Shown in pieces: positions 1-7,867 of a stretch of 64,000 bases of DNA. Source of the stretch: Ammoniphilus sp. CFH 90114. GTDB lineage: Bacteria; Bacillota; Bacilli; Aneurinibacillales; RAOX-1. Numbering within the stretch: position 1 is the first letter of the stretch; every line of letters starts with the position of its first letter. The position numbers and the translations under genes were made by a program. The DNA lies in NCBI RefSeq assembly GCF_004123195.1, contig NZ_SDLI01000001.1, positions 298,133 to 362,132 of the forward strand, given 5' to 3'. The notes beneath the pieces were generated by a model. It was not told where the DNA came from and searched no databases. It was given only the letters and a program-made list of their open reading frames with translations.

Positions 1-155
1 GATTTGCTGCTGGAAATATGCAAATGGGAAGCATGGCAGGTGGTGGTCAATCTATGTTCCAACCTGGTTTTGCCGGAACCAACCCACAGCAAGTAAGACA
101 AGATATTGCTCAAGAAACAAATCAGTTTGGATCTGCAGGCCAATATCTCATTTAG
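1..155 (+). CDS. C-terminal fragment of a small Gly/Gln-rich protein, gamma-SASP-like
   Basis: This is the last 50 or so codons of a gene that begins before the window; the frame starts at base 3 and ends at a TAG at 153-155. The visible part is rich in Gly, Gln, Met and Asn. Near its end it carries TNPQQVRQ followed by Q-F-G, which recalls the TNAQQVRKQN...QFG repeats of gamma-type small acid-soluble spore proteins. Those are amino-acid stores degraded at germination. The match is short and made by eye, so the family call is tentative; the reading frame itself is well supported by composition and the terminator just after it. Confidence 0.5.
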   Translation, partial: FAAGNMQMGSMAGGGQSMFQPGFAGTNPQQVRQDIAQETNQFGSAGQYLI

Positions 156-161
156 TTTAAA

Positions 162-212
162 AAAGAGGGTGCCCCTAAGGCCGGTAATACCGACTAGGGG
201 GCACCCTCTTTA
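162..212. terminator. Bidirectional intrinsic terminator
   Basis: Inverted repeat with arms at 163-177 and 195-210 (about 13 GC-rich base pairs with one bulge) flanked by A-run on the left and T-run on the right. It lies between two convergent genes and can serve both. Confidence 0.85.
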
Positions 213-297
213 AAATTATCACGCTTTATAGGAGAATTAATTAACAACGCCTGCGCAATCAGCCAACTTCCAAGATTGACCTCTGAGACAGCGTCTA

Positions 298-1551
298 TTA
301 TTTTGCAGGAACTTTCTTAAATAAACTTGTGGGTTCTTCTGTTTTTCCAGTTCCTTTTTTATTCTTTGCTCCAGGTTTAATGAAGAAGAAAGTGAGAAGA
401 AAGGTCAAGGCAGCTAGTCCCGCAACCGAAAAAAACAAGGTTTGATGGGAGATCCCCATTAGCCAGCTAAAAACGGGGGGGCCAACAGCCACTCCAAGAA
501 ATCGCAAGCTATTATACAAAGAGGTAATCATTCCTCTTTCCGATTTAGCTACTGAACCGGTGATAAGTGTATTTAGACAGGGCAGCAATAAGCCTGTACC
601 AATACTGCCGAGTGTTAAGAGTCCAATCATGACATAGATTTGTTTAAAAAAGCCAACAGCAATCATACTTGCTGTCAAGATACTTAACCCTGTAAGCATA
701 ATTTTTCGCATAAGGGGTTTGTTTTGCTTAATTCTTCCGCCAGTAATATAGGCAGTCGTCACCATTCCCATCAGTGGAATAGCTAAGATAGCCCCTTTGA
801 TTACGCCATCTAACTTATATTCCGTTTCAAGAATATCTGACAGATAGAACAATACGCCAAAGAGTATGAACAGACCAATGGAACCAACAAAAAATGCGGT
901 TACAAGCCATCCTCCTTGCTCTTTAAAGACCTGTTTGAGGCTTGCTAGATATTGCTTAAGAGGCTTTGGCTTGGCTGGGTTTTTCTCCTTGATTAGAAAC
1001 CAAACAGCTAGTGCCGTTAGAAAACAAAGGGCAGGAAAGGCAAAAAACACAGCGTACCAGATGAGAAGTGCCAGTAAGGAACCTAAGATAGGAGACAAAA
1101 CCTTACCTAGGCCGTTAGTGGCTTCAATTAAACCCAGGGCTTTTGATTCTTTTGAACCTGAATAAAGGTCTCCTATTAAAGCCATAGCAATGGGGGCAGT
1201 TCCGGCGGCACCTATTCCCTGTATAATTCTTGCAATTAAAATAATGTTATAGGCATTATCCATTAGCCAAGCCGCGAGTCCAGCAATAATTCCCCCGATA
1301 CCATATAAGATCAAGGCTGGAACGATGATGACTTTTCGTCCAAAGCGATCTGAAAGGTAGCCCACGAAGGGGATAATGAGACCGGCTGCAAAGGAAAAAG
1401 CAGTAATCATTAAGCTGACTTGAAATTGAGATAAATTCAATTCTCTTTCCATGGTCGGAAGAACAGGTACGATCATGGAGTTTCCAAGAACCATGACTAG
1501 AGGAATGGCTGCAAGAGTGGTTAGCTCTAACGGGGATCCCGATTTCGGCAT
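298..1551 (-). CDS. MFS drug/H+ antiporter-type transporter
   Basis: A 417-residue integral membrane protein of the major facilitator superfamily, probably a 12-helix proton-driven exporter. The hallmark loop 2-3 motif is present as GYLSDRFGRK at about residues 64-73, and the N-terminal helix has the PVLP pattern seen in drug:H+ antiporters, followed by a second MFS half from about residue 210. The start ATG at 1551 has a CTGGAG ribosome site nine bases upstream. It is a single gene facing the previous one. Substrate cannot be read from sequence; multidrug efflux is a family-level guess. No dedicated regulator lies next to it. Confidence 0.85.
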   Translation of the reverse strand: MPKSGSPLELTTLAAIPLVMVLGNSMIVPVLPTMERELNLSQFQVSLMITAFSFAAGLIIPFVGYLSDRFGRKVIIVPALILYGIGGIIAGLAAWLMDNAYNIILIARIIQGIGAAGTAPIAMALIGDLYSGSKESKALGLIEATNGLGKVLSPILGSLLALLIWYAVFFAFPALCFLTALAVWFLIKEKNPAKPKPLKQYLASLKQVFKEQGGWLVTAFFVGSIGLFILFGVLFYLSDILETEYKLDGVIKGAILAIPLMGMVTTAYITGGRIKQNKPLMRKIMLTGLSILTASMIAVGFFKQIYVMIGLLTLGSIGTGLLLPCLNTLITGSVAKSERGMITSLYNSLRFLGVAVGPPVFSWLMGISHQTLFFSVAGLAALTFLLTFFFIKPGAKNKKGTGKTEEPTSLFKKVPAK

Positions 1552-1695
1552 ATCATCAACTCCAGGAAAAGGTTTTTCACTCCTCTTATTGTGGCTTAAA
1601 GTGACAGAAAATCCTCAGAGAAAGAAGTGGAATTCAAGGAAAGAGAAACCTTTTCTAGTTTCCCGCGTAAAAAAAGTAAAGGGGTGTATTCTAAA

Positions 1696-2202
1696 ATGAA
1701 ATCATGGATAAGTTTTGCTTCACTGATTTTATGCACTATTACGATTCTAGGCTGTCAAAGTCAAGAATCTGTTCATAATCAGACAGTCGAGAAGAATGTA
1801 TCAACAGAAGCAGCGGAGAAGCCATTGGAGACGGAGGCGGAGAAAACCAAAACATTATTTCTGGACAAACTCCGCCCTGAAATGTCAGAAGCGGAAGTTC
1901 GCAGTCTATTTGGAGGGGATTTTTCTTTAGTGGAAAACGCAATGGAAGGAAATGAAACGTGGCGGTATGACCTAGGGAAAAAATCAACTTATCAATTCGA
2001 CGATCAAGGGATAGACAAGGTTGACCTGGAGGGTTTGAAAGCAGGAGAAGTTGAGGCCCTTTTATTTGTAGATTGGACAGAAGATGGAGTAGTCAACTCC
2101 GCAGCCTTATATATCAATGATCCTCTTGAAGTTGGGACTTTTTATGAGTATCATATCGATCCAGACGGTACTGTGGAAGAGGTAGTAAAAACCCTTGATT
2201 GA
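1696..2202 (+). CDS. Putative lipoprotein of unknown function
   Basis: A 168-residue protein with a lipoprotein signal peptide: short basic start, hydrophobic core and a lipobox ending L-G-C at about residue 20. After the cysteine comes an acidic, Glu/Thr-rich linker and then a small alpha/beta domain with many acidic residues. An upstream in-frame ATG at 1627 exists, but AGGGG eight bases before 1696 and the signal peptide decide for 1696. It is divergent from the MFS gene with about 140 bases between. The mature domain loosely recalls small SmpA/OmlA-like 'M..AEVR.LFG' domains (EAEVRSLFG visible), which is only suggestive. I do not assign a function. Confidence 0.75.
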   Translation: MKSWISFASLILCTITILGCQSQESVHNQTVEKNVSTEAAEKPLETEAEKTKTLFLDKLRPEMSEAEVRSLFGGDFSLVENAMEGNETWRYDLGKKSTYQFDDQGIDKVDLEGLKAGEVEALLFVDWTEDGVVNSAALYINDPLEVGTFYEYHIDPDGTVEEVVKTLD

Positions 2203-2274
2203 TTGTTTGCAAATAAAAAGCAATTCGACCAATAATTTTCTCGACATATTATTCCAAATTTCTTTCCTATTTTC

Positions 2275-2293
2275 ATAACATGTGATATGTTAT
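2275..2293. promoter_or_regulatory. Perfect 7+7 palindrome, operator-like
   Basis: ATAACAT, five bases, ATGTTAT. It lies in the 180-base gap after the lipoprotein gene, just upstream of two hairpins and a T-run, with AT-rich -10-like sequence overlapping its right arm. It has the form of a repressor site, but no regulator can be named. Confidence 0.4.
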
Positions 2294-2300
2294 ATATATA

Positions 2301-2366
2301 CTAACAAGGTTTTGTTAGGTGAGAGTTTATTGTCTTTAGCGCCCACATTGTGAGCGCTTTTTTTTT
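2301..2366 (+). ncRNA. Candidate short RNA ending in a terminator
   Basis: Two consecutive hairpins: CTAACAA/TTGTTAG (2301-2318, 4-base loop) and AGCGC..GCGCT (2338-2358) followed by nine T. There is no gene upstream that needs a second terminator this far (about 140 bases) from its stop, so this may be a small independent transcript of about 65 bases. A clear -35 box is not visible. It could equally be a late terminator for the lipoprotein gene. Confidence 0.35.
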
Positions 2367-2382
2367 GTGTGTATTGTGTGTA

Positions 2383-4014
2383 TTAAACCGAAACGGCGGC
2401 TTTTACTTTAGAAAGTGGAGTAGGTTGGGTTGAACTAATCACTTCAATAAGTACGGGACCAGGAGTTTGCATACTCTCCGTAATCACCTTATCGAGTTGA
2501 TTTGGATCGTCCACTCGGATACCAGGTATACCAAATGCTACAGCAACTTGGGAAAATAAAGGATTCACAAGATCTGCTCCGAATGGGTCTAGTCCCATAT
2601 ATTTCATTTTGTTTTTTTCCATTGCTAGAGAACTATTATTTAAAACAACCATCTTGACTGGAAGGCGGTAAGCCACAGTCGTAGCGAGTTCAGACAAGTT
2701 CATCGCAAATCCACCGTCTCCCACAACAGCTACGACTTGCTTTTCCGGATACAATAATTGAGCAGCATTGGCCGCTGGTAAGCCAAATCCTAGTGTGCGC
2801 CAAGTTCCTGAAAATAGCAATTCTTGCCCATCTGTCTGAAAGGAACGGTTAAACCAAACCGTATGATCACCTGTATCCAATGTAATAATGGCGTCTGAAT
2901 TCACAGCTTTACTTAAGGCAGACATGATTCTAGCAGGAGCAATAGGAGTGCTAGCGTCATTTTGTTCTTGACTCATTTGTGAGAGCCACTCTGCTCTTGC
3001 AGAGTGGATTTGATTCAGCCATAAAGCATTTGGCGTCCGTGTAATTTGATTTTCAAGTGGGCCAAGGATTTCCTGGGCATCTCCGATTAGGGCAGTATAT
3101 AAATTTTTATCAAAGTGAATGTGATCCGGCTCTAGTTCAATTTGGACAAAAGGAATTGAGGTCGACATAAAGGTTTTCGGATACCACATGGCTCCGATCA
3201 TAAGTAGACCGTCACATTCGTTTAGAAGAGTTGCGGCTTGCTCGCTCCCCCCTTCCCCAATTCCTCCTAACATAAACTCATAGCTCTCAGGAATGATCCC
3301 CTTTGCTCCTAATGTACTGACAACACCAGCCCCAAGCCTTTCAGCTAAACGACGAATTTCTTGTCTACAGCCCTGTGCTCCACGGCCAATATAGATCATG
3401 GGTTTGTTGCATTGGTTTAAAAATTGTGCAGCTTTTGACAAGTTACTTAGATCACTTGGGCTCTGTCGGTATAAGAAGGGGTTTTCCGGTATTAAATCTT
3501 GAGTATGAGTTTTTGAAAACAAATCCTTTGGAACGGAAAGATGGGTTACCGCTTTTTGTTTGATAGCTGTCCTTACAGCACGATCTAAAAGCTGAATAAT
3601 GGAATCAGGTGAGGAAACCATTCCAGAATACGCAGCTAAGGGTTCGATAAACCTTTGTTGGTCTACATATTGCTTGGCTTCCGTTCCTATTTTTGGGGTA
3701 GGTACTTGTCCTGTAATGGCTAAGACAGGTACCTTATCACTGTAAGCATCACCCAAGCCGTTTAATAAATTCGCCATCCCTGGACCGCTGGTGGCAACAC
3801 AGACCCCCAATTTCCCTGTTAGCTTGGCATAGGAGGAAGCCATAAATCCAGCGGCTGACTCATGACGTGTAGAAATAAATTTAATCTTACTTTGCTGTGC
3901 TAAGCTGTGAAGGAGATCTAGAATAGCGTCTCCAGAAACACCAAAGATGTATTCCACACCAAACTCATGTAACTGATCTATAATGGTTTGAGCAACTGTA
4001 GTTGGGCTTTGCAT
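2383..4014 (-). CDS. ydaP: YdaP-like thiamine-diphosphate enzyme, pyruvate oxidase type
   Basis: A 543-residue member of the TPP enzyme family with the three usual parts: N-terminal pyrimidine-binding domain (catalytic Glu at about residue 52 in TRHESAAGF), a central domain, and a C-terminal PP domain with the GDGGF...LNN Mg/TPP motif. The stretch KIGTEAKQYVDQQ after the first domain matches pyruvate oxidases (PoxB/YdaP) better than acetolactate synthases. Such enzymes decarboxylate pyruvate to acetate or acetyl phosphate, some at the membrane. The start at 4014 is set by AAAGGAGG five bases before it; the frame is open upstream but lacks a ribosome site. Its transcript appears to pass two terminators first. 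Acetolactate synthase-like activity is the main alternative. Confidence 0.8.
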   Translation of the reverse strand: MQSPTTVAQTIIDQLHEFGVEYIFGVSGDAILDLLHSLAQQSKIKFISTRHESAAGFMASSYAKLTGKLGVCVATSGPGMANLLNGLGDAYSDKVPVLAITGQVPTPKIGTEAKQYVDQQRFIEPLAAYSGMVSSPDSIIQLLDRAVRTAIKQKAVTHLSVPKDLFSKTHTQDLIPENPFLYRQSPSDLSNLSKAAQFLNQCNKPMIYIGRGAQGCRQEIRRLAERLGAGVVSTLGAKGIIPESYEFMLGGIGEGGSEQAATLLNECDGLLMIGAMWYPKTFMSTSIPFVQIELEPDHIHFDKNLYTALIGDAQEILGPLENQITRTPNALWLNQIHSARAEWLSQMSQEQNDASTPIAPARIMSALSKAVNSDAIITLDTGDHTVWFNRSFQTDGQELLFSGTWRTLGFGLPAANAAQLLYPEKQVVAVVGDGGFAMNLSELATTVAYRLPVKMVVLNNSSLAMEKNKMKYMGLDPFGADLVNPLFSQVAVAFGIPGIRVDDPNQLDKVITESMQTPGPVLIEVISSTQPTPLSKVKAAVSV

Positions 4015-4077
4015 AGTAGCCTCCTTTAAATATGCTTGCATTTGCATAAAAAGCATTTCTTCAATCCTAGTGTGAAC

Positions 4078-4105
4078 AAAAAAATAAAGTTCCCTCTTGG
4101 GAACT
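4078..4105 (-). terminator. Second leader terminator upstream of the pyruvate oxidase gene
   Basis: On the minus strand AGTTCCC, 4-base loop, GGGAACT, then TTATTTTTTT. It lies between the promoter at 4227-4255 and the gene start at 4014, about 64 bases before the start codon. Confidence 0.75.
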
Positions 4106-4141
4106 CTTACATGAAGAAAGGATAAGGTAAAAAATAGGCAT

Positions 4142-4173
4142 AAAAAAAAGACCACCGATCTAATGTCGGTGGT
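4142..4173 (-). terminator. First leader terminator upstream of the pyruvate oxidase gene
   Basis: On the minus strand ACCACCGA, 7-base loop, TCGGTGGT, C, then eight T. It ends about 78 bases after the predicted start of transcription, so the promoter could make a short RNA, or the leader could be an attenuator. Confidence 0.85.
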
Positions 4174-4226
4174 TAAGTAGATAGGAGTGGAGAGAAACCA
4201 TAACTGCTAGTTAAGGTGTTAAAGTT

Positions 4227-4255
4227 ATTATATACCACAGAGAAAGCGGTTTCAA
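4227..4255 (-). promoter_or_regulatory. Sigma-A promoter for the pyruvate oxidase leader
   Basis: TTGAAA at 4255-4250, a 17-base spacer and TATAAT at 4232-4227 on the minus strand: five of six and six of six consensus bases. Predicted start near 4220. The gap 4015-4362 holds this promoter, the two terminators and the extended -10 of the next gene. Confidence 0.75.
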
Positions 4256-4310
4256 CACTTAAATTAGCAATTTAAAAAAAATTTTGCAAAGATAGGAAAG
4301 ACAACCACTC

Positions 4311-4319
4311 TGGTATAAT
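4311..4319 (+). promoter_or_regulatory. Extended -10 promoter for the GIY-YIG gene
   Basis: TGGTATAAT, a full TGnTATAAT element, 44 bases before the start codon. No good -35 box at normal spacing; extended -10 promoters often manage without. Confidence 0.5.
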
Positions 4320-4362
4320 CAGAATAAGAAGATAAAGGATTTTAGAGAAGGGAAATTTTACT

Positions 4363-4638
4363 GTGTATTATGTTTATATGTTACGCTGTAAAGATTCGAG
4401 TTTGTATACCGGGATAACTAATGATATAGAGAAAAGAGTAAAGAAACACAATTCGGGCAAGGCCTCTCGTTATACAAGGGCAAGATTACCAGTAAAAATG
4501 GTATATCTTGAACAATGTGAAAATAAGTCAGCTGCATTAAGAAGGGAAATAGAAATTAAAAGATATACCAAATCTGAAAAGGAAAGATTATTGGGGGTAG
4601 CAGGCTTAAAAGAGGATCCAAATATCGGATCCTCCTAA
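4363..4638 (+). CDS. yazA: GIY-YIG superfamily protein (YazA/UPF0213 type)
   Basis: A 91-residue single-domain protein of the GIY-YIG nuclease fold. The two GIY-YIG strands read as YVYMLRC at residues 3-9 and YTGIT at 15-19, followed by the conserved Arg25, His29 and Glu62 that belong to the active-site set. This matches the small UPF0213 proteins (YazA, YhbQ), whose cellular role is unclear though some nick DNA in vitro. It starts with GTG at 4363; AGAAGGGA lies about ten bases upstream and no ATG fits better. Stand-alone gene with its own extended -10 promoter. Confidence 0.85.
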   Translation: MYYVYMLRCKDSSLYTGITNDIEKRVKKHNSGKASRYTRARLPVKMVYLEQCENKSAALRREIEIKRYTKSEKERLLGVAGLKEDPNIGSS

Positions 4639-4654
4639 AATCGTTAAGCTTCAT

Positions 4655-4993
4655 TTAGTGAGGTTGAATGGTGTATATCCCTCGTTCTGTGCGGATCTGA
4701 AAGCTGTCCCCTTTGTTCTGAGTAATCCATGTCCCAAAGAGGGGAATCTCATAAACATCCTGAGGCAGCGGCCCTGAGGTTTCATTAATTACCTGCCCTT
4801 GCCCGTGAAAAAGAAGTGATTGGGGAGATACATAGCCATCTGGGTCTGGACGTTCGAGCTTTCCTAAAGTAATGTCTTCTAAAGTAAGGGAAACTTGGTC
4901 TAAGTCTCCGTCCTCTTCCTTGCTGATGAGAATTGACCGATGCTCTTGCTGCTTCATCCATTGGGTTACCAGGTCGATGATTTGATGTTCCAT
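4655..4993 (-). CDS. Hypothetical protein, 112 residues
   Basis: Small acidic soluble protein without signal peptide, membrane segment or Cys. The start is decided by the ribosome site: AAGGAGG runs directly into an ATG at 4999, so translation must begin at the next ATG at 4993, six bases further. Its C-terminal half is Gly/Pro-rich with short hydrophobic strands that suggest a small beta fold. The next upstream gene on the same strand is about 100 bases away and separated by a terminator. I do not recognise the family. Confidence 0.65.
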   Translation of the reverse strand: MEHQIIDLVTQWMKQQEHRSILISKEEDGDLDQVSLTLEDITLGKLERPDPDGYVSPQSLLFHGQGQVINETSGPLPQDVYEIPLFGTWITQNKGDSFQIRTERGIYTIQPH

Positions 4994-5061
4994 CAGCATC
5001 CTCCTTAAATAGAATTCCTACTAAACGTACTGTACCCAACAGATCGAATAAATATATAAGT

Positions 5062-5094
5062 AAAAAAATCCCTAACCGGCATCGGTAAGGGATT
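5062..5094 (-). terminator. Intrinsic terminator overlapping the stop codon of the following minus-strand gene
   Basis: AATCCCT and ACCG arms pair with CGGT and AGGGATT (5067-5094), followed on the minus strand by seven T. The TAA of the 67-residue gene is inside the stem. Confidence 0.8.
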
Positions 5095-5296
5095 ATTCTC
5101 TAAAGTCAATATGTTGAATCTCGCTATATGGAATAACCTCGAAATGGTATTCTCCACCATGGACAAGCAATACAACCTGGTTTGCCGAGGTGTTATATAG
5201 ATCACCCGTTACGCTTTTATCCTTCAGATGTATGGTAAGTGTCGGGTGATTTTTTACCAGGGGGTCTAAAAAAGATTTATAGGCTAACATGCTCAT
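5093..5296 (-). CDS. Small hypothetical protein, possible Sm-like fold
   Basis: About 67 residues. The C-terminal part alternates short strands (LTIHLKD, VTGDLYN, VVLLVHG, HFEVIPYSEIQHID), a pattern like the small SH3/Sm-like barrels found in several Bacillales 'YuzF'-type proteins; this is a visual resemblance only. GAGGAG stands just before two possible ATG starts, 5296 (4 bases away) and 5290 (10 bases away); I chose the longer. Monocistronic with its own terminator. Confidence 0.6.
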   Translation of the reverse strand: MSMLAYKSFLDPLVKNHPTLTIHLKDKSVTGDLYNTSANQVVLLVHGGEYHFEVIPYSEIQHIDFRE

Positions 5297-5361
5297 GCAG
5301 CTCCTCGGGAAATGATAATGCACTTATTCTATAACGAATAAATATTAATGTAAATAGTTTT

Positions 5362-5889
5362 TTATTCACACTCTTCTTTTTCAACTTGTTTGTAATACTG
5401 CCCCTTTTCTACATAACTTTGCCTGATGCGTTTCAATTCTGCAAAGTCTTTTTCCTCTAATTCCCGAATGACCTTAGCAGGGGATCCTAAGGCCAGACAG
5501 CGTGGAGGAATTTTCTTCCCAGGAGGAACTAGGGTTCCTGCACCAATGATGGCTTCTTCCCCAATTTCTGCTCCATCCAAAATGATGGCACCCATGCCTA
5601 TCATTGCCCCCTTGCGGATCGTACAGCTATGAAGAATGGCATTATGGCCAACCGTAACCTCATCTTCGAGGATGAGAGGATTACCTGGACTTTGGTGCAA
5701 GGTGGAATTATCCTGTATACTTGTACGTTCTCCAATTACAGTAGGGGCAATATCGCCTCGGATAACCGTGTTATACCAGATGCTGCTTTCCTTCCCAATT
5801 TTAACATCACCACTAACTAGACTACCCTTTGCAAGAAAGACGCTATTATGAATGATTGGATGTTTACCCATATATGGAAGAATTGTCAT
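5362..5889 (-). CDS. Gamma-carbonic anhydrase family protein (YrdA/YtoA type)
   Basis: A 175-residue left-handed beta-helix protein of the gamma-class carbonic anhydrase family. The conserved string runs Arg-Gly-Asp (IRGD), Q-D-N-S-x-L-H, V-G-H and L-H-S-C, giving three metal-ligand histidines. Isoleucine-rich hexapeptide repeats fill the middle, and a helical tail follows. The family hydrates CO2 in archaea; in Bacillales activity is unproven. AAAGGAG lies only two bases before an ATG at 5895 but eight before 5889, which I take as the start. It is divergent from the amidase gene with 154 bases between. Confidence 0.85.
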   Translation of the reverse strand: MTILPYMGKHPIIHNSVFLAKGSLVSGDVKIGKESSIWYNTVIRGDIAPTVIGERTSIQDNSTLHQSPGNPLILEDEVTVGHNAILHSCTIRKGAMIGMGAIILDGAEIGEEAIIGAGTLVPPGKKIPPRCLALGSPAKVIRELEEKDFAELKRIRQSYVEKGQYYKQVEKEECE

Positions 5890-6043
5890 CGTCATGTCTC
5901 CTTTGAAAAATAAGTTTGAGAATACGTAAATTCTAGCATAAAAAATCAAAACCTTCTTCCGCTTTATACGTCTAATAATATGGGTTGTTCGACAAAACTT
6001 GGCATAACTAGCCAAAATAACAGAAAGAGAGGAGAAGCATTCA

Positions 6044-7855
6044 ATGAGAAGATTTCGCCTTGGGATTGGCATGCTATTAATCCTACTGCTGATCCCTTGG
6101 ACATCTGCAATGGTTCATGCAGAGACTAACACCATTCAGCTAATGCTAGAAGGTCAAACGTTGAAACCAGATGTCCCACCGAAGCTTGTTCAAGGTCGAA
6201 CAATGGTACCGATTCGTATCGTTGCTGAAGAACTTGGAGCTGAGGTAGGATGGGATAATCAACAGAGAAAAGTTAGTATTAAGAGTAACGCTGTCGATCT
6301 AACGATGCACATTGGACAGAAAAAGGCGATCGTTAACGGCAAGGAGGTTGCCATGGACGTTCCGCCGATGTTAGATAAGGGACGAACCTTAGTTCCTTTA
6401 CGCTTTGTCGGAGAATCGCTGGGAACCACTATAGGCTGGGAGCAAGATACTCGAACCGTGATTGTTAATCAAACGTATCCTGTTGAGGCCAATGGGAAGA
6501 GTTTGAGCGGACAAAGAGTTTTTAAGATAGGCAATGAATATTACTTTCCTCTAAAGGAAATCAGTCCCTTCCTTGGAGCTGTTTTTCAGTCTGCAGAGAT
6601 GGATCAAGTGGATCGGTTAATATACGGAGACCTGAATTTAAATATTGAAGAACGGGGTAGAACTCAATTACATCTTCGAAGGCTTGATTCTGGATGGGTG
6701 GTACCCCAATCCGTAATTGAAAATCTATTCCAGGCCAAAGTAGTACAAGCGGATCGTTTGTTTAGGATCGAGAAGTTAAGCCGATTGCAGTCTGTTCAAG
6801 AGGTAAATGGAAAGATAGTTATTAAGTCTACTGCCCCTATGCCTTTACAACATTTTTTAATGGAAGCGCCACATCGACTAGTCATTGACTTACCTAATAC
6901 GATTATTAGTGAAGAGCTAAAGGAAACGGCCTTTTTTAATGGAGGTACGGGTATTATTCGGAAGGCAAGCACGGTTTCCGTTTCAGGCATTACTAGTGAA
7001 CCGATGCCCCTTGAGGAACCTCTAAGCTCTGAGGAACTGTCAACGGATACGCCTGTTGAGACACAGCCACTAGAAACTTCCACAGAAAAAATGGTAGATA
7101 TAGAATTGCCTGAAATGACACCTAGTTTAGAATCTCAATCTCCACGACTCTCCCATCTAGAACAAGAGGAGTTAATCAAGGAAATAAGGTTTAGTCAATT
7201 TTCACTAGAACCTCAGACGGTGCGTATTGTTGTGGAATTGTCCAGAAGAGTAAAATATGATCTTAACCCAGGAGCCGAGGGCTGGGAGGTAGCATTACAT
7301 TCCTTGCCTAAAAAAGAAGGTTTTCTCATTATGCTTGACCCTGGTCATGGAGGTAAAGACCCGGGAGCTAAAGGCGTAAGCAGCAACAGGGAAAAGGATC
7401 TAACTTTAACGATCTCTACACTTTTGAAGGAAGAACTAAGGCAATATAAAGGGTTGCAGGTGATCGAGACACGTTCTGATGATTCTTATCCGACTTTGCA
7501 GGATCGTGTGTTAATGGCTAATGAGATACAAGCAGATTTATTTCTTTCTATCCATGCTAATGCGTTTAAGCCAGAAACCAGAGGAACTGAAACCTATTAT
7601 CATACAGCGCAAAGTGAACAATTCGCGAAGATTGTACATAAGCATTTACTCGAAGCTACAAGGTTCCCAGACCGGGGAGCAAAGAAGGCAGGGTACTATG
7701 TGATAAAGAATACGACAATGCCTAGTGCTTTAATCGAAATTGGCTTCCTTACTCATGCTGAAGAGAATAGACAAATGCTTGAACCAGCATTCCAAAAAAG
7801 GGTAGCTCAAGCTTTAGGAAAAGCGATTCATGAGTATTATACTTCCTATCAATAA
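6044..7855 (+). CDS. Secreted N-acetylmuramoyl-L-alanine amidase with stalk and AMIN domains
   Basis: A 603-residue exported zinc amidase that cuts the lactyl-Ala bond of peptidoglycan. A Sec signal peptide (residues 1-26) is followed by a copper-amine-oxidase-N 'stalk' repeat region (about 30-145), an AMIN-like targeting domain (about 240-300), a Pro/Glu/Ser-rich linker (310-370), a second short beta region, and an Amidase_3 domain from about 425. Zinc ligands His435, Glu450 and His504 and the catalytic Glu565 are all in place. GAGAGGAG precedes the ATG. The GerMN lipoprotein gene follows after 12 bases, so the two are co-transcribed. Role in division, germination or sporulation cannot be told apart from sequence. 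Confidence 0.92.
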   Translation: MRRFRLGIGMLLILLLIPWTSAMVHAETNTIQLMLEGQTLKPDVPPKLVQGRTMVPIRIVAEELGAEVGWDNQQRKVSIKSNAVDLTMHIGQKKAIVNGKEVAMDVPPMLDKGRTLVPLRFVGESLGTTIGWEQDTRTVIVNQTYPVEANGKSLSGQRVFKIGNEYYFPLKEISPFLGAVFQSAEMDQVDRLIYGDLNLNIEERGRTQLHLRRLDSGWVVPQSVIENLFQAKVVQADRLFRIEKLSRLQSVQEVNGKIVIKSTAPMPLQHFLMEAPHRLVIDLPNTIISEELKETAFFNGGTGIIRKASTVSVSGITSEPMPLEEPLSSEELSTDTPVETQPLETSTEKMVDIELPEMTPSLESQSPRLSHLEQEELIKEIRFSQFSLEPQTVRIVVELSRRVKYDLNPGAEGWEVALHSLPKKEGFLIMLDPGHGGKDPGAKGVSSNREKDLTLTISTLLKEELRQYKGLQVIETRSDDSYPTLQDRVLMANEIQADLFLSIHANAFKPETRGTETYYHTAQSEQFAKIVHKHLLEATRFPDRGAKKAGYYVIKNTTMPSALIEIGFLTHAEENRQMLEPAFQKRVAQALGKAIHEYYTSYQ

Positions 7856-7867
7856 GAGGTGAGGACA

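Noticed and set aside
1451-1699. Open frame of 82 codons upstream of the lipoprotein gene
   Set aside because: It overlaps the MFS start on the other strand, lacks a ribosome site and has no protein-like composition; it is a shadow.
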